From: Blastococcus haudaquaticus
GTDB lineage: Bacteria > Actinomycetota > Actinomycetes > Mycobacteriales > Geodermatophilaceae
DNA: 64,000 nt
Assembly: GCF_900230285.1 (NCBI RefSeq)
Contig: NZ_OCNK01000003.1
Span: forward strand, 886,648-950,647
Reading direction: 5' to 3'
The translations under genes were made by a program, and so were the position numbers. Below the pieces are notes generated by a model. The model was not told where the DNA came from, did not search any database, and saw nothing but the letters and a program-made list of their open reading frames with translations. This document shows positions 8,054-17,795 of the stretch, piece by piece (positions within the stretch are counted from its first letter, which is position 1; each line of letters begins with the position of its first letter).

Positions 8054-8095
8054 GGACACCCCCGGCCGGGGGAACACATCGCGGCAGGGAGCCGT

Positions 8096-8101
8096 TATCC
8101 T
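8096..8101 (+). promoter_or_regulatory. probable -10 box of ssrA
   Basis: TATCCT lies 17 bp before the mature tmRNA 5' end, so transcription would start near 8108 and leave an 11-nt leader for RNase P to remove. No convincing -35 box is seen. A 14-bp palindrome CCCCCGGCCGGGGG (8059-8072) just upstream may end the phosphatase transcript. Confidence 0.45.
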
Positions 8102-8118
8102 CCTTGCACAACTACACA

Positions 8119-8494
8119 GGGGGTGAATGGTCTCGACTTCGGTCGGGTGACCAGGGGAAGCGAGCCGAGGAAGGCAACGATGAGCTCGTTAACCATCCGT
8201 TGCAAACCACACAAGCGCCGATTCCAATCAGCGCGACTTCGCTCTCGCTGCCTAACAGCAGCTAGACGAGTCTGTCAGCCCGGGTTCGTCATCGGCCCGG
8301 ATCCTGGCATCAGCTAGATGACTCACTGCACGCACCGGTCGCGGGTGCGTGTGGGACACCAAACAGCGACTGGGCCTGTCACGTCGACTTGTTCGCATGA
8401 TCGACGGGGTCGAGCAGAGGCAACGCGGACTGCGCTCGGAGAAGCCCTGGTGATGCGTCGAAGGACGCGGGTTCGATTCCCGCCACCTCCACCA
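8119..8494 (+). ncRNA. ssrA: transfer-messenger RNA (tmRNA)
   Basis: The ends form a tRNA-Ala-like acceptor stem: GGGGGTG (8119-8125) pairs with CACCTCC (8484-8490, one G-T), followed by A and encoded CCA (8492-8494). The 5' part has the conserved GGGGGTGAATGGTCTCGACTTCG-like start, and the T-arm GCGGG-TTCGATT-CCCGC lies at the 3' end. The internal reading frame encodes a 12-residue degradation tag. It rescues ribosomes stalled on broken mRNAs together with SmpB; smpB is not in this window. Length 376 nt is normal for actinobacteria. Confidence 0.97.
8217..8255 (+). other. tmRNA proteolysis tag reading frame
   Basis: Resume codon GCC at 8217, then codons for ADSNQRDFALAA and TAA at 8253-8255. 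The ALAA end is the ClpXP degron. The mycobacterial tag, as I recall it, is ADSHQRDYALAA, differing at two positions, which supports an actinobacterial host. Confidence 0.93.
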
Positions 8495-8506
8495 CCCCTG
8501 TTGTGT

Positions 8507-8542
8507 CGAGAGCCCCGGTCGGGTCACCGACCGGGGCTCTCG
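8507..8542 (+). terminator. strong terminator of ssrA
   Basis: A perfect 16-bp stem, CGAGAGCCCCGGTCGG (8507-8522) with its complement at 8527-8542, and loop GTCA, begins 12 bases after the tmRNA CCA end. Confidence 0.85.
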
Positions 8543-8674
8543 TGCGTCCGCGCGGGGCGCACGACGTTCCGGCAGCCGAGGAGCCCGAGTCCTGCCATCC
8601 TCTTCTCGACGGCGCGACGTCGAGCGGTGCGCCGTGAGCGTGCGGGCTCGGCTGATGACGACGCAGGAGGGCGC

Positions 8675-10309
8675 ATGAGTGCGACGGCGGGGCGAGCTAC
8701 GGCGCAGCCGGACCAGGAGGGCCGCCGCGGCGGGTTCAGCTCCCGGCGCGTCTTCATCCTGGCGGCGATCGGATCGGCCGTCGGGCTCGGCAACATCTGG
8801 CGGTTCCCCTACGTCGCCTACGAGAACGGCGGCGGGGCCTTCGTGGTGCCGTACCTGGTCGCCCTGCTGACCGCCGGCATCCCGTTCCTGCTGCTGGACT
8901 ACGCGATCGGCCACCGCAACCGCGGCTCCGCACCGCTCTCCTTCGCCCGGCTGCGCCGCGGCGCCGAGGGGCTCGGCTGGTGGCAGGTGGGCATCTGCTT
9001 CGTCATCGCCATCTACTACGCGGCGGTCATCGCCTGGGCGCTGCGCTACACCTTCTTCTCCCTCGACGAGGCGTGGGGCGCCGACCCGGAAGGATTCTTC
9101 TTCGGCGAGTTCCTCCAGGCCGGGGACGTCGAGGTCACCGCCGACGTGGTGCCCGGGGTGCTCGTCCCTCTCGCGCTGGTCTGGCTGGCAGTCCTCGCGA
9201 TCATGGTCCTCGGCGTCCAGCGCGGGATCGGCGCGACCTCGGTGATCTTCATCCCGGTGCTGGTGCTCGCCTTCGCCGCCCTCGTGGTGCAGGCGCTCTT
9301 CCTGCCGGGGGCGGCCGACGGCCTCGACGCGCTGTTCACGCCGGACTGGTCGGCACTCACCTCGGCCCCCGTCTGGGCCGCCGCGTTCGGCCAGATCTTC
9401 TTCTCGCTGTCGATCGGCTTCGGCATCATGATCACGTACGCCTCGTACGTCGGCCGTCGCGAGGACATGGTCGGCTCCGGCCTCGTCGTCGGCTTCTCCA
9501 ACTCCGGCTTCGAGCTGCTCGCCGGCATCGGCGTGTTCGCCGCCCTGGGCTTCATGGCCCAGGCCGGCGGGGTCGCGGTCGGCGAGGTCGCCAGCGGCGG
9601 TATCGGCCTGGCCTTCATCGCCTTCCCGACGATCATCAGCGAGGCCCCGGCCGGCGCCCTCATCGGCGTCCTGTTCTTCGCGTCCCTGGTCATCGCCGGC
9701 ATCACCTCGCTGGTCAGCGTGATCGAGGTCGTCATCTCCGCGGTCCGCGACAAGCTCGACACCAGCCGTCGCGCCGCGACCGTCGCCGTCGTCGTCCCCG
9801 CCGCGCTGCTGAGCCTGGCGCTGTTCAGCACCACGAGCGGTATCTACGTGCTCGACGTCGTCGACCACTTCGTGAACCAGTACGGCATCCTCGTCGTGGC
9901 GCTGGTCAGCATGCTGGTCGTCGCATGGGCGCTCCGGGCCCTGACCGGTCTGGGTGAGCACCTGAACGTCCACGGCCGCCCCCGGGTCGGCACCGGCTGG
10001 CGCGTGCTGACGAGCGTCGTCGCCCCGGTGGGCCTGGCCCTCGTGCTCGTCTTCGCGCTGCGGGACGATCTCCGGGCGCCGTACGAGGACTACCCGTCCT
10101 GGCTCCTGCTGGTCTTCGGGTGGCTGCTGGCGGCGGTGCTCCCGCTGGTCGGTTTCCTGCTCGCCCGGCTGCCGTGGCGTGCCGGCACCCACCTGGACGG
10201 GCCGCCACCCGGGTCCGATCCGGCGGCGCCGTTGGACGTGACAGCCACCGCGGACCCGACTCCCCGGGACCGTCCGGGGTCCGGGCACGACGAGGGAGGG
10301 CTCCGATGA
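8675..10309 (+). CDS. metP: sodium-dependent NSS-family amino acid transporter (MetP-like)
   Basis: 544 residues from ATG 8675, which has a perfect AGGAGG 5 bases upstream; the frame continues upstream but is not coding-like. The neurotransmitter:sodium symporter signature GSAVGLGNIWRFPYVAYENGGGAF is at about residues 37-60 (Na+ site and unwound TM1), followed by about ten further TM segments and SNSGFELLAG later. The tail is charged and Pro-rich. The overlapping small-subunit gene indicates the bacterial two-component methionine/alanine importer MetPS of Corynebacterium; the exact substrate is inferred from that pairing. It sits in the cytoplasmic membrane and uses the Na+ gradient. Confidence 0.9.
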   Translation: MSATAGRATAQPDQEGRRGGFSSRRVFILAAIGSAVGLGNIWRFPYVAYENGGGAFVVPYLVALLTAGIPFLLLDYAIGHRNRGSAPLSFARLRRGAEGLGWWQVGICFVIAIYYAAVIAWALRYTFFSLDEAWGADPEGFFFGEFLQAGDVEVTADVVPGVLVPLALVWLAVLAIMVLGVQRGIGATSVIFIPVLVLAFAALVVQALFLPGAADGLDALFTPDWSALTSAPVWAAAFGQIFFSLSIGFGIMITYASYVGRREDMVGSGLVVGFSNSGFELLAGIGVFAALGFMAQAGGVAVGEVASGGIGLAFIAFPTIISEAPAGALIGVLFFASLVIAGITSLVSVIEVVISAVRDKLDTSRRAATVAVVVPAALLSLALFSTTSGIYVLDVVDHFVNQYGILVVALVSMLVVAWALRALTGLGEHLNVHGRPRVGTGWRVLTSVVAPVGLALVLVFALRDDLRAPYEDYPSWLLLVFGWLLAAVLPLVGFLLARLPWRAGTHLDGPPPGSDPAAPLDVTATADPTPRDRPGSGHDEGGLR

Positions 10310-10440
10310 GCACGGACGCGATCATGATGATGGTCGTGGCGATGATCGTGATCTGGGGCGGCCTCGCCCTGGCCATCGTCAGCCTGGTGCGCCACGGCGC
10401 CGTCGAGGAACGCACCGAGAACCTGACCCGGGACCTCTGA
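10306..10440 (+). CDS. metS: MetS-like small subunit of NSS transporter
   Basis: 44 residues: MSTDAIMMMVVAMIVIWGGL..., one TM helix followed by LRHGAVEERTENLTRDL-type charged tail. Its ATG overlaps the transporter stop (ATGA). Such one-helix subunits are needed for Corynebacterium MetP to transport methionine and alanine. The gene is easily missed because of its size. Confidence 0.85.
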   Translation: MSTDAIMMMVVAMIVIWGGLALAIVSLVRHGAVEERTENLTRDL

Positions 10441-10526
10441 CCTACCGGCGCGCGGCCTCCATCGCGGGCGGCAGCTGCTCCGCCCACGGGCCGGCGGCTG
10501 TTTCTCCGTCCGTGCCGACCGCGACG

Positions 10527-10555
10527 CTGCGGCCGTGATCACGACGGCACCGCAG
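10527..10555. terminator. hairpin between convergent metS and FUSC genes
   Basis: CTGCGG (10527-10532) pairs with CCGCAG (10550-10555); the inner CCGTGATCACG adds a self-complementary GTGATCAC core. It lies in the 128-bp convergent gap, so it could stop transcription from either side. Confidence 0.35.
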
Positions 10556-10568
10556 CCGGCGGACCGCG

Positions 10569-11660
10569 TCACGCGGCCCGGAGGTCGAGGGCGCCGGAGC
10601 GGAGGGTGTCCAACGACCGGTGCATGCCGACGCTGACCGCGCCCAGGGCGAAGAAGCCCTCGTCGTCGCCGACGTCGGAGGTGCGCAGCAGCGAGGTCAG
10701 CCGCTGCAGCGCCGCCTCCGCGGTCGCGATCGCCGACTCACGGCGGTCGGTGCCGGTCTCGTCGAGCACGGCGTAGGGCGTGCAGACGACGCCGGCGAGG
10801 CCGTCCAGCGCGTCGGCCAGCACCCAGCCCGTCCCGCCGTCGATGCGGTCGATGCCCCGGCGGTGCGGCTGGAACTCCACGACCAGCGTCGTGAGGTCGT
10901 CCACCAGGACGGCGACGCGGTCCAGTGCCCGGGACTGCTCCCGGATCCGCAGCGCGGACCCGCCCCAGTGCCGGGCCCGCGGGTTCGCCCGCCGGGCGCG
11001 TTCCACGATCCGCTCCGCGGCGCGCATCCCGTCCAGCGCGACGTCCAGCCCCCGGCCGCGGTCGGCCCACTGGTCGGGGGTGGGCATCTCGCCCTCCCGG
11101 AGTCCGGCAGCGATGTCCCGCAGGTGCTGGGCCAGCAGGGCCCGGGTGACGTCGATGCGGCGCTGGGCGGCGGTCAGCTGCAGCGGCGGGAAGAGCAGCG
11201 TCGTCACCAGGACGCCGATCGCCGCGCCGAGCAGCGTGAGCCCGGCGTACGCGGCGGCGTACCGGGCCGGGTCCTCGGCGCCCACGGTGAGCATCAGCAC
11301 CGCGGCGAAGCTCACCCAGCTCGCGTGCTCCCGGAGCACCGGCCACTGCTCCAGCGCGATCGCCAGGGCCACGATCAGCGCGATGGTCAGCGCGCCGGGC
11401 AGCCACAGGGTGAGCTCGTGCACGGCCACGGCGAGGCCGAAGCCGAGGAGGATCGCCAGGACCGTCCGCCAGGCCGCGGACGCCGAGTCGGCGACCGTGG
11501 GGTGCACCGCGATGACCGCGCCCAGCGGGGCGTAGTAGGCGTAGTCGGCGAGCGGTGACGGCAGCATGATCGCCACCTGCCACGCGAGTGCCGCCGCCAG
11601 CGCCGCCCGCACACCGCGCTGCACCCACGGCCGCCGGCGCAGTTCCCCCGTCGGTCTCAC
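10569..11660 (-). CDS. FUSC family membrane protein (aromatic acid exporter-like)
   Basis: 363 residues from a GTG at 11660, 8 bp after the BCCT stop. The N-terminal half has about six hydrophobic segments, with YAYYAPLGAVIAVHPTVADSASAAWRTVLAILLGFGLA typical of the fusaric acid resistance/aromatic acid exporter (FUSC) family. The C-terminal half is a soluble helical domain rich in Arg and Leu. The start is not certain because GGAGGG abuts the GTG. Probably exports an aromatic or amphipathic compound. Co-transcription with the BCCT gene is likely. Confidence 0.75.
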   Translation of the reverse strand: MRPTGELRRRPWVQRGVRAALAAALAWQVAIMLPSPLADYAYYAPLGAVIAVHPTVADSASAAWRTVLAILLGFGLAVAVHELTLWLPGALTIALIVALAIALEQWPVLREHASWVSFAAVLMLTVGAEDPARYAAAYAGLTLLGAAIGVLVTTLLFPPLQLTAAQRRIDVTRALLAQHLRDIAAGLREGEMPTPDQWADRGRGLDVALDGMRAAERIVERARRANPRARHWGGSALRIREQSRALDRVAVLVDDLTTLVVEFQPHRRGIDRIDGGTGWVLADALDGLAGVVCTPYAVLDETGTDRRESAIATAEAALQRLTSLLRTSDVGDDEGFFALGAVSVGMHRSLDTLRSGALDLRAA

Positions 11661-11668
11661 CCCTCCGG

Positions 11669-13447
11669 CTACGGCCGCGCGCTGCGCGGGGCCGCCGAAG
11701 CGCCGTCGCCGGACTCCCCGGCCTCGACGACCAGCACGAAGTCGTCGCCGTGCCGGGTGATGCCGTCGACGACGGCCTGCTCGACCGCCTCGGTGGCGTA
11801 CGTGCGGCGCAGCACCATCGGGTCCGAGCGCACGTCCTTGGCCAGGGAGACGGCCAGGCCGACCATCACGAGGGCGAAGGGCAGGGCGGCGATGATCGTC
11901 AGGTTCTGCAGCCCGGTCAGGGCCGCGTCGCCGCCGATCAGCAGCATGACCGCGGCCACCGCGCCCATCACGACGCCCCAGAAGATCACCGTCCGCCGGC
12001 TCGGCGACAGGGTGCCGCGCTCGGACAGCGAGCCCATCACGATCGAGGCGGCGTCGGCACCGGACACGAAGAAGATCGCCACGAGCACCATGACCAGGAC
12101 CGTCATCGCCGTCGCCAGCGGGTACTGCTCGAGCACGCCGAACAGCTGGCCCTCCGACGTGGCCTGGCCGGCGACGTCCGCGCCGTCGCGCTGGGCGGCG
12201 ATGCCTGCCCCGCCGAAGATGGCGAACCACATGAGCGACACCACGCTGGGCACCAGCAGCACGCCGGTCACGAACTGCCGGATGGTGCGGCCCCGGCTGA
12301 TCCGGGCGATGAAGACGCCGACGAACGGCGTCCAGGAGATCCACCAGGCCCAGTAGAAGACGGTCCAGCCGCGCAGCCACTCGGCCATCGCGTCGCCGCC
12401 ACTGGCCTCGGTGCGGGCGGCCATCTGGGCCAGGTCGGAGAAGTAGCTGCCGATCGCACCGGGCAGCAGGTTGAGGATGAGCACCGTCGGGCCGACGACG
12501 AAGACGAAGGCGGCCAGGACGACGGCGAGCACCATGTTGATGTTCGACAGCCACTGGATGCCCTTGGCGATGCCGGACACCGCGGAGGCGACGAAGGCGG
12601 CGGTCAGCACGGCGATGATCGCCACCGTGATGCCGTTGCCCACGTTCCCGGCCCAGCCCAGGATCTCCATGCCGCTGCCGATCTGCAGCGCGCCGAGGCC
12701 GAGCGAGGCGGCCGAGCCGAACAGCGTCGCGAAGATCGCCAGGACGTCGATGACCTTGCCGGCCGGCCCCTGGGTGCGGCGCCTGCCGAACAGCGGCTCG
12801 AACGCCGCGCTGATCAGCTGCCGGCGTCCGCGGCGGAAGGTGCCGTAGGCGATGGCCAGGCCGACGACGGCGTAGATCGCCCAGGGGTGCAGCGTCCAGT
12901 GGAACAGCGTCGTCGCCATCGCCGTCTGGATCGCCTCGGGCGTCTCCGCCTCGACGCTGCGCGGCGGGGGCGAGACGTAGTGCGCCAGCGGCTCGGCGAC
13001 GCCGTAGAACATCAGGCCGATGCCCATGCCGGCGCTGAACATCATGGCGATCCACGAGACGGTCCGGAACTCCGGCGCCTCGTCGTCGCGACCCAGCGGG
13101 ATGCGGCCGTAGGTGCTGGCCGCCAGCCACAGGACGAAGACGACGAATGCCGACGCCAGCATCACGAACAGCCAGCCGAGGTTGGTCTCGATCCAGGTGA
13201 GCGCATTGCCGCTGGCGGAGCCGAGGCCGGTGGGGCTCAGGAACCCCCAGGCGACGAAGGCGAGGGCGAGCACGGCGGACACGGCGAAGACGCCGCGGTC
13301 GAGCCGGCCCTTCTGGTCGGCGGTGGCCGCCGGCGGCTCCGCGATGGCTGGGTGGGAACCGGTGTCGGCCGGCGACGTGGCAGGGGCGCCGGACTCCGTC
13401 GGCTCCGGATCGCGCGGGCCCGTCGGTGCAGTGGGTGTGAACGTCAC
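11669..13447 (-). CDS. BCCT family betaine/carnitine/choline transporter
   Basis: 592 residues, GTG start. After a hydrophilic N-terminus of about 50 residues come 12 TM segments. The BCCT signature is visible: FSAGMGIGLMFYGVAEPLAHY (glycine-rich TM3 region), FHWTLHPWAIYAVVGLAIAY, and the tryptophan-rich box FYWAWWISWTPFVGVFIARISRGRTIRQF with the Trp residues that form the trimethylammonium-binding site. The C-terminus is charged, as in osmo-regulated BetP-type carriers. Likely imports glycine betaine or a related osmolyte with Na+ or H+. A GCGCCCC/GGGGCGC hairpin (13458-13475) lies just upstream in its 5' leader. Confidence 0.92.
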   Translation of the reverse strand: MTFTPTAPTGPRDPEPTESGAPATSPADTGSHPAIAEPPAATADQKGRLDRGVFAVSAVLALAFVAWGFLSPTGLGSASGNALTWIETNLGWLFVMLASAFVVFVLWLAASTYGRIPLGRDDEAPEFRTVSWIAMMFSAGMGIGLMFYGVAEPLAHYVSPPPRSVEAETPEAIQTAMATTLFHWTLHPWAIYAVVGLAIAYGTFRRGRRQLISAAFEPLFGRRRTQGPAGKVIDVLAIFATLFGSAASLGLGALQIGSGMEILGWAGNVGNGITVAIIAVLTAAFVASAVSGIAKGIQWLSNINMVLAVVLAAFVFVVGPTVLILNLLPGAIGSYFSDLAQMAARTEASGGDAMAEWLRGWTVFYWAWWISWTPFVGVFIARISRGRTIRQFVTGVLLVPSVVSLMWFAIFGGAGIAAQRDGADVAGQATSEGQLFGVLEQYPLATAMTVLVMVLVAIFFVSGADAASIVMGSLSERGTLSPSRRTVIFWGVVMGAVAAVMLLIGGDAALTGLQNLTIIAALPFALVMVGLAVSLAKDVRSDPMVLRRTYATEAVEQAVVDGITRHGDDFVLVVEAGESGDGASAAPRSARP

Positions 13448-13591
13448 AGCAGTTGCTGCGCCCCCCGTGGGGCGCCCTCCGTTCGTGGTGCGGAGACGCG
13501 GTCAGCGCGTCAGAGGCGGTCGGTGCGCGCGGTTTCGGCGCTCGAGCGTCCGGTCACAGGGTCGTCGGGCGGCCCGGCATGCGCAAAGTGA

Positions 13592-15172
<1,581 letters not shown>

Positions 15173-15213
15173 GGAAGGACTCCTCTGCCCCCACGCCTCG
15201 CGTGCTCGGCGCG

Positions 15214-15231
15214 GGCCCCTGCGGAGGGGCC
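15214..15231. terminator. hairpin between convergent argG and IclR genes
   Basis: GGCCCC (15214-15219) and GGGGCC (15226-15231) with a 6-base loop; located 42 bp after the argG stop and 33 bp from the IclR stop on the other strand. Confidence 0.45.
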
Positions 15232-15263
15232 GGTTCCAGCATCTCACCGCCGCTCGCGCGGGG

Positions 15264-16043
15264 TCAGCGCTTGCCGCTGCGGGTGAACGCCAGCGAGATC
15301 TGCTCGGCGGTGACCAGCATCAGCGGGAGGAAGTGGTCCCGCAGGTCGTCGAGTCCCACCCGGGGTGCGGCGGCGGCGATGTTGAGCGCGGCCACGGTCC
15401 GGCCGTCGCTCCCGCGGATCGGCGCGGAGATCGAGCGCAGCCCCGTCTCCAGCTCCTGGTCGACCATCGACCAGCCCTGGCCACGTACCTGCGTCACCAC
15501 GGCCCGGAGGTCGTCGGGGTCGACCGTCGTCCGCTCGGTGAACGCGGGGAACGGGCCCGTGGCGAGGTAGGCGTCGAGCTCCTCGTCGGGCAGGTCCGCC
15601 AGCAGGACCCGCCCCATGGAGGTGGCGTGCGCGGGCAGCCGGGAGCCGAGCCCCAGGGAGATGGCCATGATCCGCCGGGTGGGGACGCGCGCCACGTAGA
15701 CGATGTCGGGCAGGTCCAGCGTGGCCGCCGAGCACGACTCGTGAGTCTGCTCGACGAGCTCCTCCATGAGCGGCTGGGCGATGTCCCAGAGGTTCAGCGA
15801 CGACAGGTAGGCGAAGCCGAGCGACAGCACCCTGGGGGTCAGGGAGAACAGGCGCCCGTCGGCGCGGACGTGGCCCAGGTGCTCCAGGGTCAGCAGGATC
15901 CGCCGCGCCGTCGCCCGGGTGATCCCGGCCAGCCGGGCGACCTCGCTGAGGGTCAGCCGGGGGTTCTCCGTCGAGAAGACCTGCAGCACCGCCAGCCCGC
16001 GTTCCAGCGACTGCAGCGTGTCGGCACGGGCCGGTGTCTCCAT
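15264..16043 (-). CDS. IclR-family transcriptional regulator
   Basis: 259 residues from ATG 16043. N-terminal winged helix: TLQSLERGLAVLQVFSTENPRLTLSEVARLAGITRATARRILLTLEHLGHV. C-terminal IclR ligand domain: FAYLSSLNLWDIAQPLMEELVEQTHESCSAATLDLPDIVYVARVPTRRIMAISLGLGSRLPAHATSMGRVLLA, closest in style to the PcaR/PobR group of aromatic catabolism regulators. No aromatic pathway is adjacent, so its target is probably elsewhere. It has its own likely leaderless promoter. Confidence 0.92.
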   Translation of the reverse strand: METPARADTLQSLERGLAVLQVFSTENPRLTLSEVARLAGITRATARRILLTLEHLGHVRADGRLFSLTPRVLSLGFAYLSSLNLWDIAQPLMEELVEQTHESCSAATLDLPDIVYVARVPTRRIMAISLGLGSRLPAHATSMGRVLLADLPDEELDAYLATGPFPAFTERTTVDPDDLRAVVTQVRGQGWSMVDQELETGLRSISAPIRGSDGRTVAALNIAAAAPRVGLDDLRDHFLPLMLVTAEQISLAFTRSGKR

Positions 16044-16050
16044 GGGGCTC

Positions 16051-16079
16051 AGGGTAGGACGGTCCGTGCGCTCTGCGAA
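16051..16079 (-). promoter_or_regulatory. leaderless promoter of IclR gene
   Basis: On the minus strand, TTCGCA (16079-16074) and TACCCT (16056-16051) are separated by 17 bp; the -10 ends 7 bp before the ATG at 16043. Expected transcription start coincides with the start codon. Confidence 0.5.
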
Positions 16080-16135
16080 CAACTCGTCCGGGGGACGTCG
16101 GGCGCGGCGGTTCGGCGCGGAGCCCGAGCACCCAC

Positions 16136-16153
16136 GATCATGAGCGGATGATC
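16136..16153. promoter_or_regulatory. inverted repeat in IclR/cyclase divergent region
   Basis: GATCAT - GAGCGG - ATGATC, perfect 6-bp arms with a 6-bp centre, in the 163-bp gap between divergent IclR and cyclase genes. May be an IclR or other regulator site. Confidence 0.35.
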
Positions 16154-16206
16154 ACGATCGGGTCGACGGCCGTGTCCCTGCGGCCACGCCGGTCGTTGCG
16201 CCGGTC

Positions 16207-17724
16207 GTGACCACGCGGGGCGGCAGCGACACGGTCGGCCGGGACGGCGGCCGGGGGTCGTGGGAGCCCACCGGGCGGGCCGCCGTACCCGCGATCGTGC
16301 TGCTGGTCATCGTGGCCAACCTGGTCGGCGTCGCCACCGTCGTCCTCCTCCTCATCGGGGTGGAGGACGGCAGCGGGGACGGGGGCCGCGGACCGGTGCT
16401 GTGGGCCGTCGCCGCGTACCTGGTGCTGGCCCTCCCCGCCGGGACGATCGCGGGGTTCCGGCGGCAACGGGTCACCAGCCGCTGGCTGATGGCGCGCCGG
16501 GAACCGACCGGCGAGGAGGCGGGCCAGGCACTCCGCCTGCCGGTGGACACCGCCCTCATCGCCGGGCTCATCTGGCTCGTCGGGGCCGTCCTGGTGGCCG
16601 GGGTGTCCGCGGTGTCCTTCCCCGATCCGCTGGTCGGGCTGCGCACCGGGATCGCCACCCTGCTGGGGGGCATGGCGACCGCCGGCGTCACCTACCTCCT
16701 TGTCGCCCGGGCGGCGCGCTCGGTCACCGCGCTCGCGCTGGCCGCCCATCCGCCCGCCGGGGCGCTGACCCTCGGGGTCCGCCCCCGCCTGCTGCTCACC
16801 TGGGGCCTCACCAGCGCCGTCCCGATGCTCGGCGTCGTCCTGCTGTTCGTCGACCCCAGCAATCCGCGCGGGCCCGGCCGGGGTGCCGTGGTGTTCCTCG
16901 TCGTCGTCGCGCTGCTCGTGGGCGGACTGGCCACCCTGCTCACGGCGCGCGCGGTCGGTCAGCCGCTGCGCGACCTCCGGACCGCCGTCCAGCACGTCGG
17001 GCGCGGGGAGTACGACGTCAGCGTCGTCGTCGACGACGCCGGCGAGATCGGCCTGCTCCAGGAGGGCGTCAACACCATGGCCGCCGGTCTGGCGGAGCGG
17101 GAGAAGCTGCGCGACCTCTTCGGCCGCCACGTCGGGACGTCGGTCGCCGACCGGGCCCTGGCCACCGGCGTCTCCCTGGGCGGGGAGGAGCGCACCGTCG
17201 CCGCGTTGTTCGTGGACATCGCGGGCAGCACGTCGCTGGTCCGCCGCACCAGCCCGGCGGAGATGGTCGGGCTGCTCAACCGGTTCTTCCAGGTCGTCGT
17301 CGAGACCATCGAGCGCGACGGCGGCCTGGTCAACAAGTTCGAGGGCGACGCCGCGCTCTGCGTGTTCGGCGCGCCGACCGACCACACCGACCCGGCCGGT
17401 GCAGCCCTGCGGGCCGCCCGGAGGATCTGCGACGCCGTCCGCGAGGCCGGCGAGGTGGACGTCGGCGTGGGCGTCGCCTGCGGCCGCGTCTGGGCGGGGC
17501 AGGTCGGCGCGGCCAGCCGGCTGGAGTACACGGTGATCGGCGACCCGGTGAACGAGGCCGCGCGGCTCACCGAGCTCGCCAAGGACCACGTCGGCCGCGC
17601 CGTCGCCAGCGAGTCGACGGTGCTCGCCGCCTCGCCCGAGGAGCGGGAGCACTGGGTGCGCGACACCGATGTGGAGCTCCGCGGACGGGGCGAGACCACG
17701 ACGACCTGGGTGCGATCGACCTAG
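16207..17724 (+). CDS. membrane adenylate/guanylate cyclase with HAMP domain
   Basis: 505 residues from GTG 16207. Six TM segments are predicted (about 28-50, 64-84, 114-135, 145-167, 197-215, 228-248), then a HAMP domain (about 249-300) and a class III cyclase domain (about 328-500). Catalytic residues are intact: metal Asp337 (FVDIAGST) and Asp381 (KFEGDAAL), Lys377 and Asp446 for base recognition, and Asn449/Arg453 (GDPVNEAARL) for the transition state. This 6TM-HAMP-cyclase plan matches mycobacterial Rv1318c-Rv1320c and Rv3645. Product is most likely cAMP. The gene is alone on its strand and convergent with a K+ channel. Confidence 0.93.
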   Translation: MTTRGGSDTVGRDGGRGSWEPTGRAAVPAIVLLVIVANLVGVATVVLLLIGVEDGSGDGGRGPVLWAVAAYLVLALPAGTIAGFRRQRVTSRWLMARREPTGEEAGQALRLPVDTALIAGLIWLVGAVLVAGVSAVSFPDPLVGLRTGIATLLGGMATAGVTYLLVARAARSVTALALAAHPPAGALTLGVRPRLLLTWGLTSAVPMLGVVLLFVDPSNPRGPGRGAVVFLVVVALLVGGLATLLTARAVGQPLRDLRTAVQHVGRGEYDVSVVVDDAGEIGLLQEGVNTMAAGLAEREKLRDLFGRHVGTSVADRALATGVSLGGEERTVAALFVDIAGSTSLVRRTSPAEMVGLLNRFFQVVVETIERDGGLVNKFEGDAALCVFGAPTDHTDPAGAALRAARRICDAVREAGEVDVGVGVACGRVWAGQVGAASRLEYTVIGDPVNEAARLTELAKDHVGRAVASESTVLAASPEEREHWVRDTDVELRGRGETTTTWVRST

Positions 17725-17758
17725 CCGCCGTCGAGGGCGGTCGTGGGCTGATCCACCT

Positions 17759-17782
17759 CATCCGCGCGCCAGGACGCGGATG
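17759..17782. terminator. bidirectional hairpin between cyclase and K+ channel genes
   Basis: CATCCGCG (17759-17766) and CGCGGATG (17775-17782) are perfect 8-bp arms around an 8-base loop, 13 bp before the channel gene stop codon. Confidence 0.55.
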
Positions 17783-17795
17783 ACCGCACGATCGC

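Noticed and set aside
8252..8500. Minus-strand peptide with WRWRESNPRPSTHHQGF-like sequence
   Set aside because: This is the antisense of the 3' end of tmRNA, a frequent false protein prediction.
8318..8674. Upstream extension of the NSS transporter frame to 8318
   Set aside because: It would overlap tmRNA and its terminator; AGGAGG directly before ATG 8675 marks the real start.
11669..13130. Minus-strand frame continuing from the FUSC gene to 13130
   Set aside because: Only the part up to 11660 reads as a real FUSC protein; beyond it the frame is a shadow of the BCCT gene, read in another frame of the same strand.
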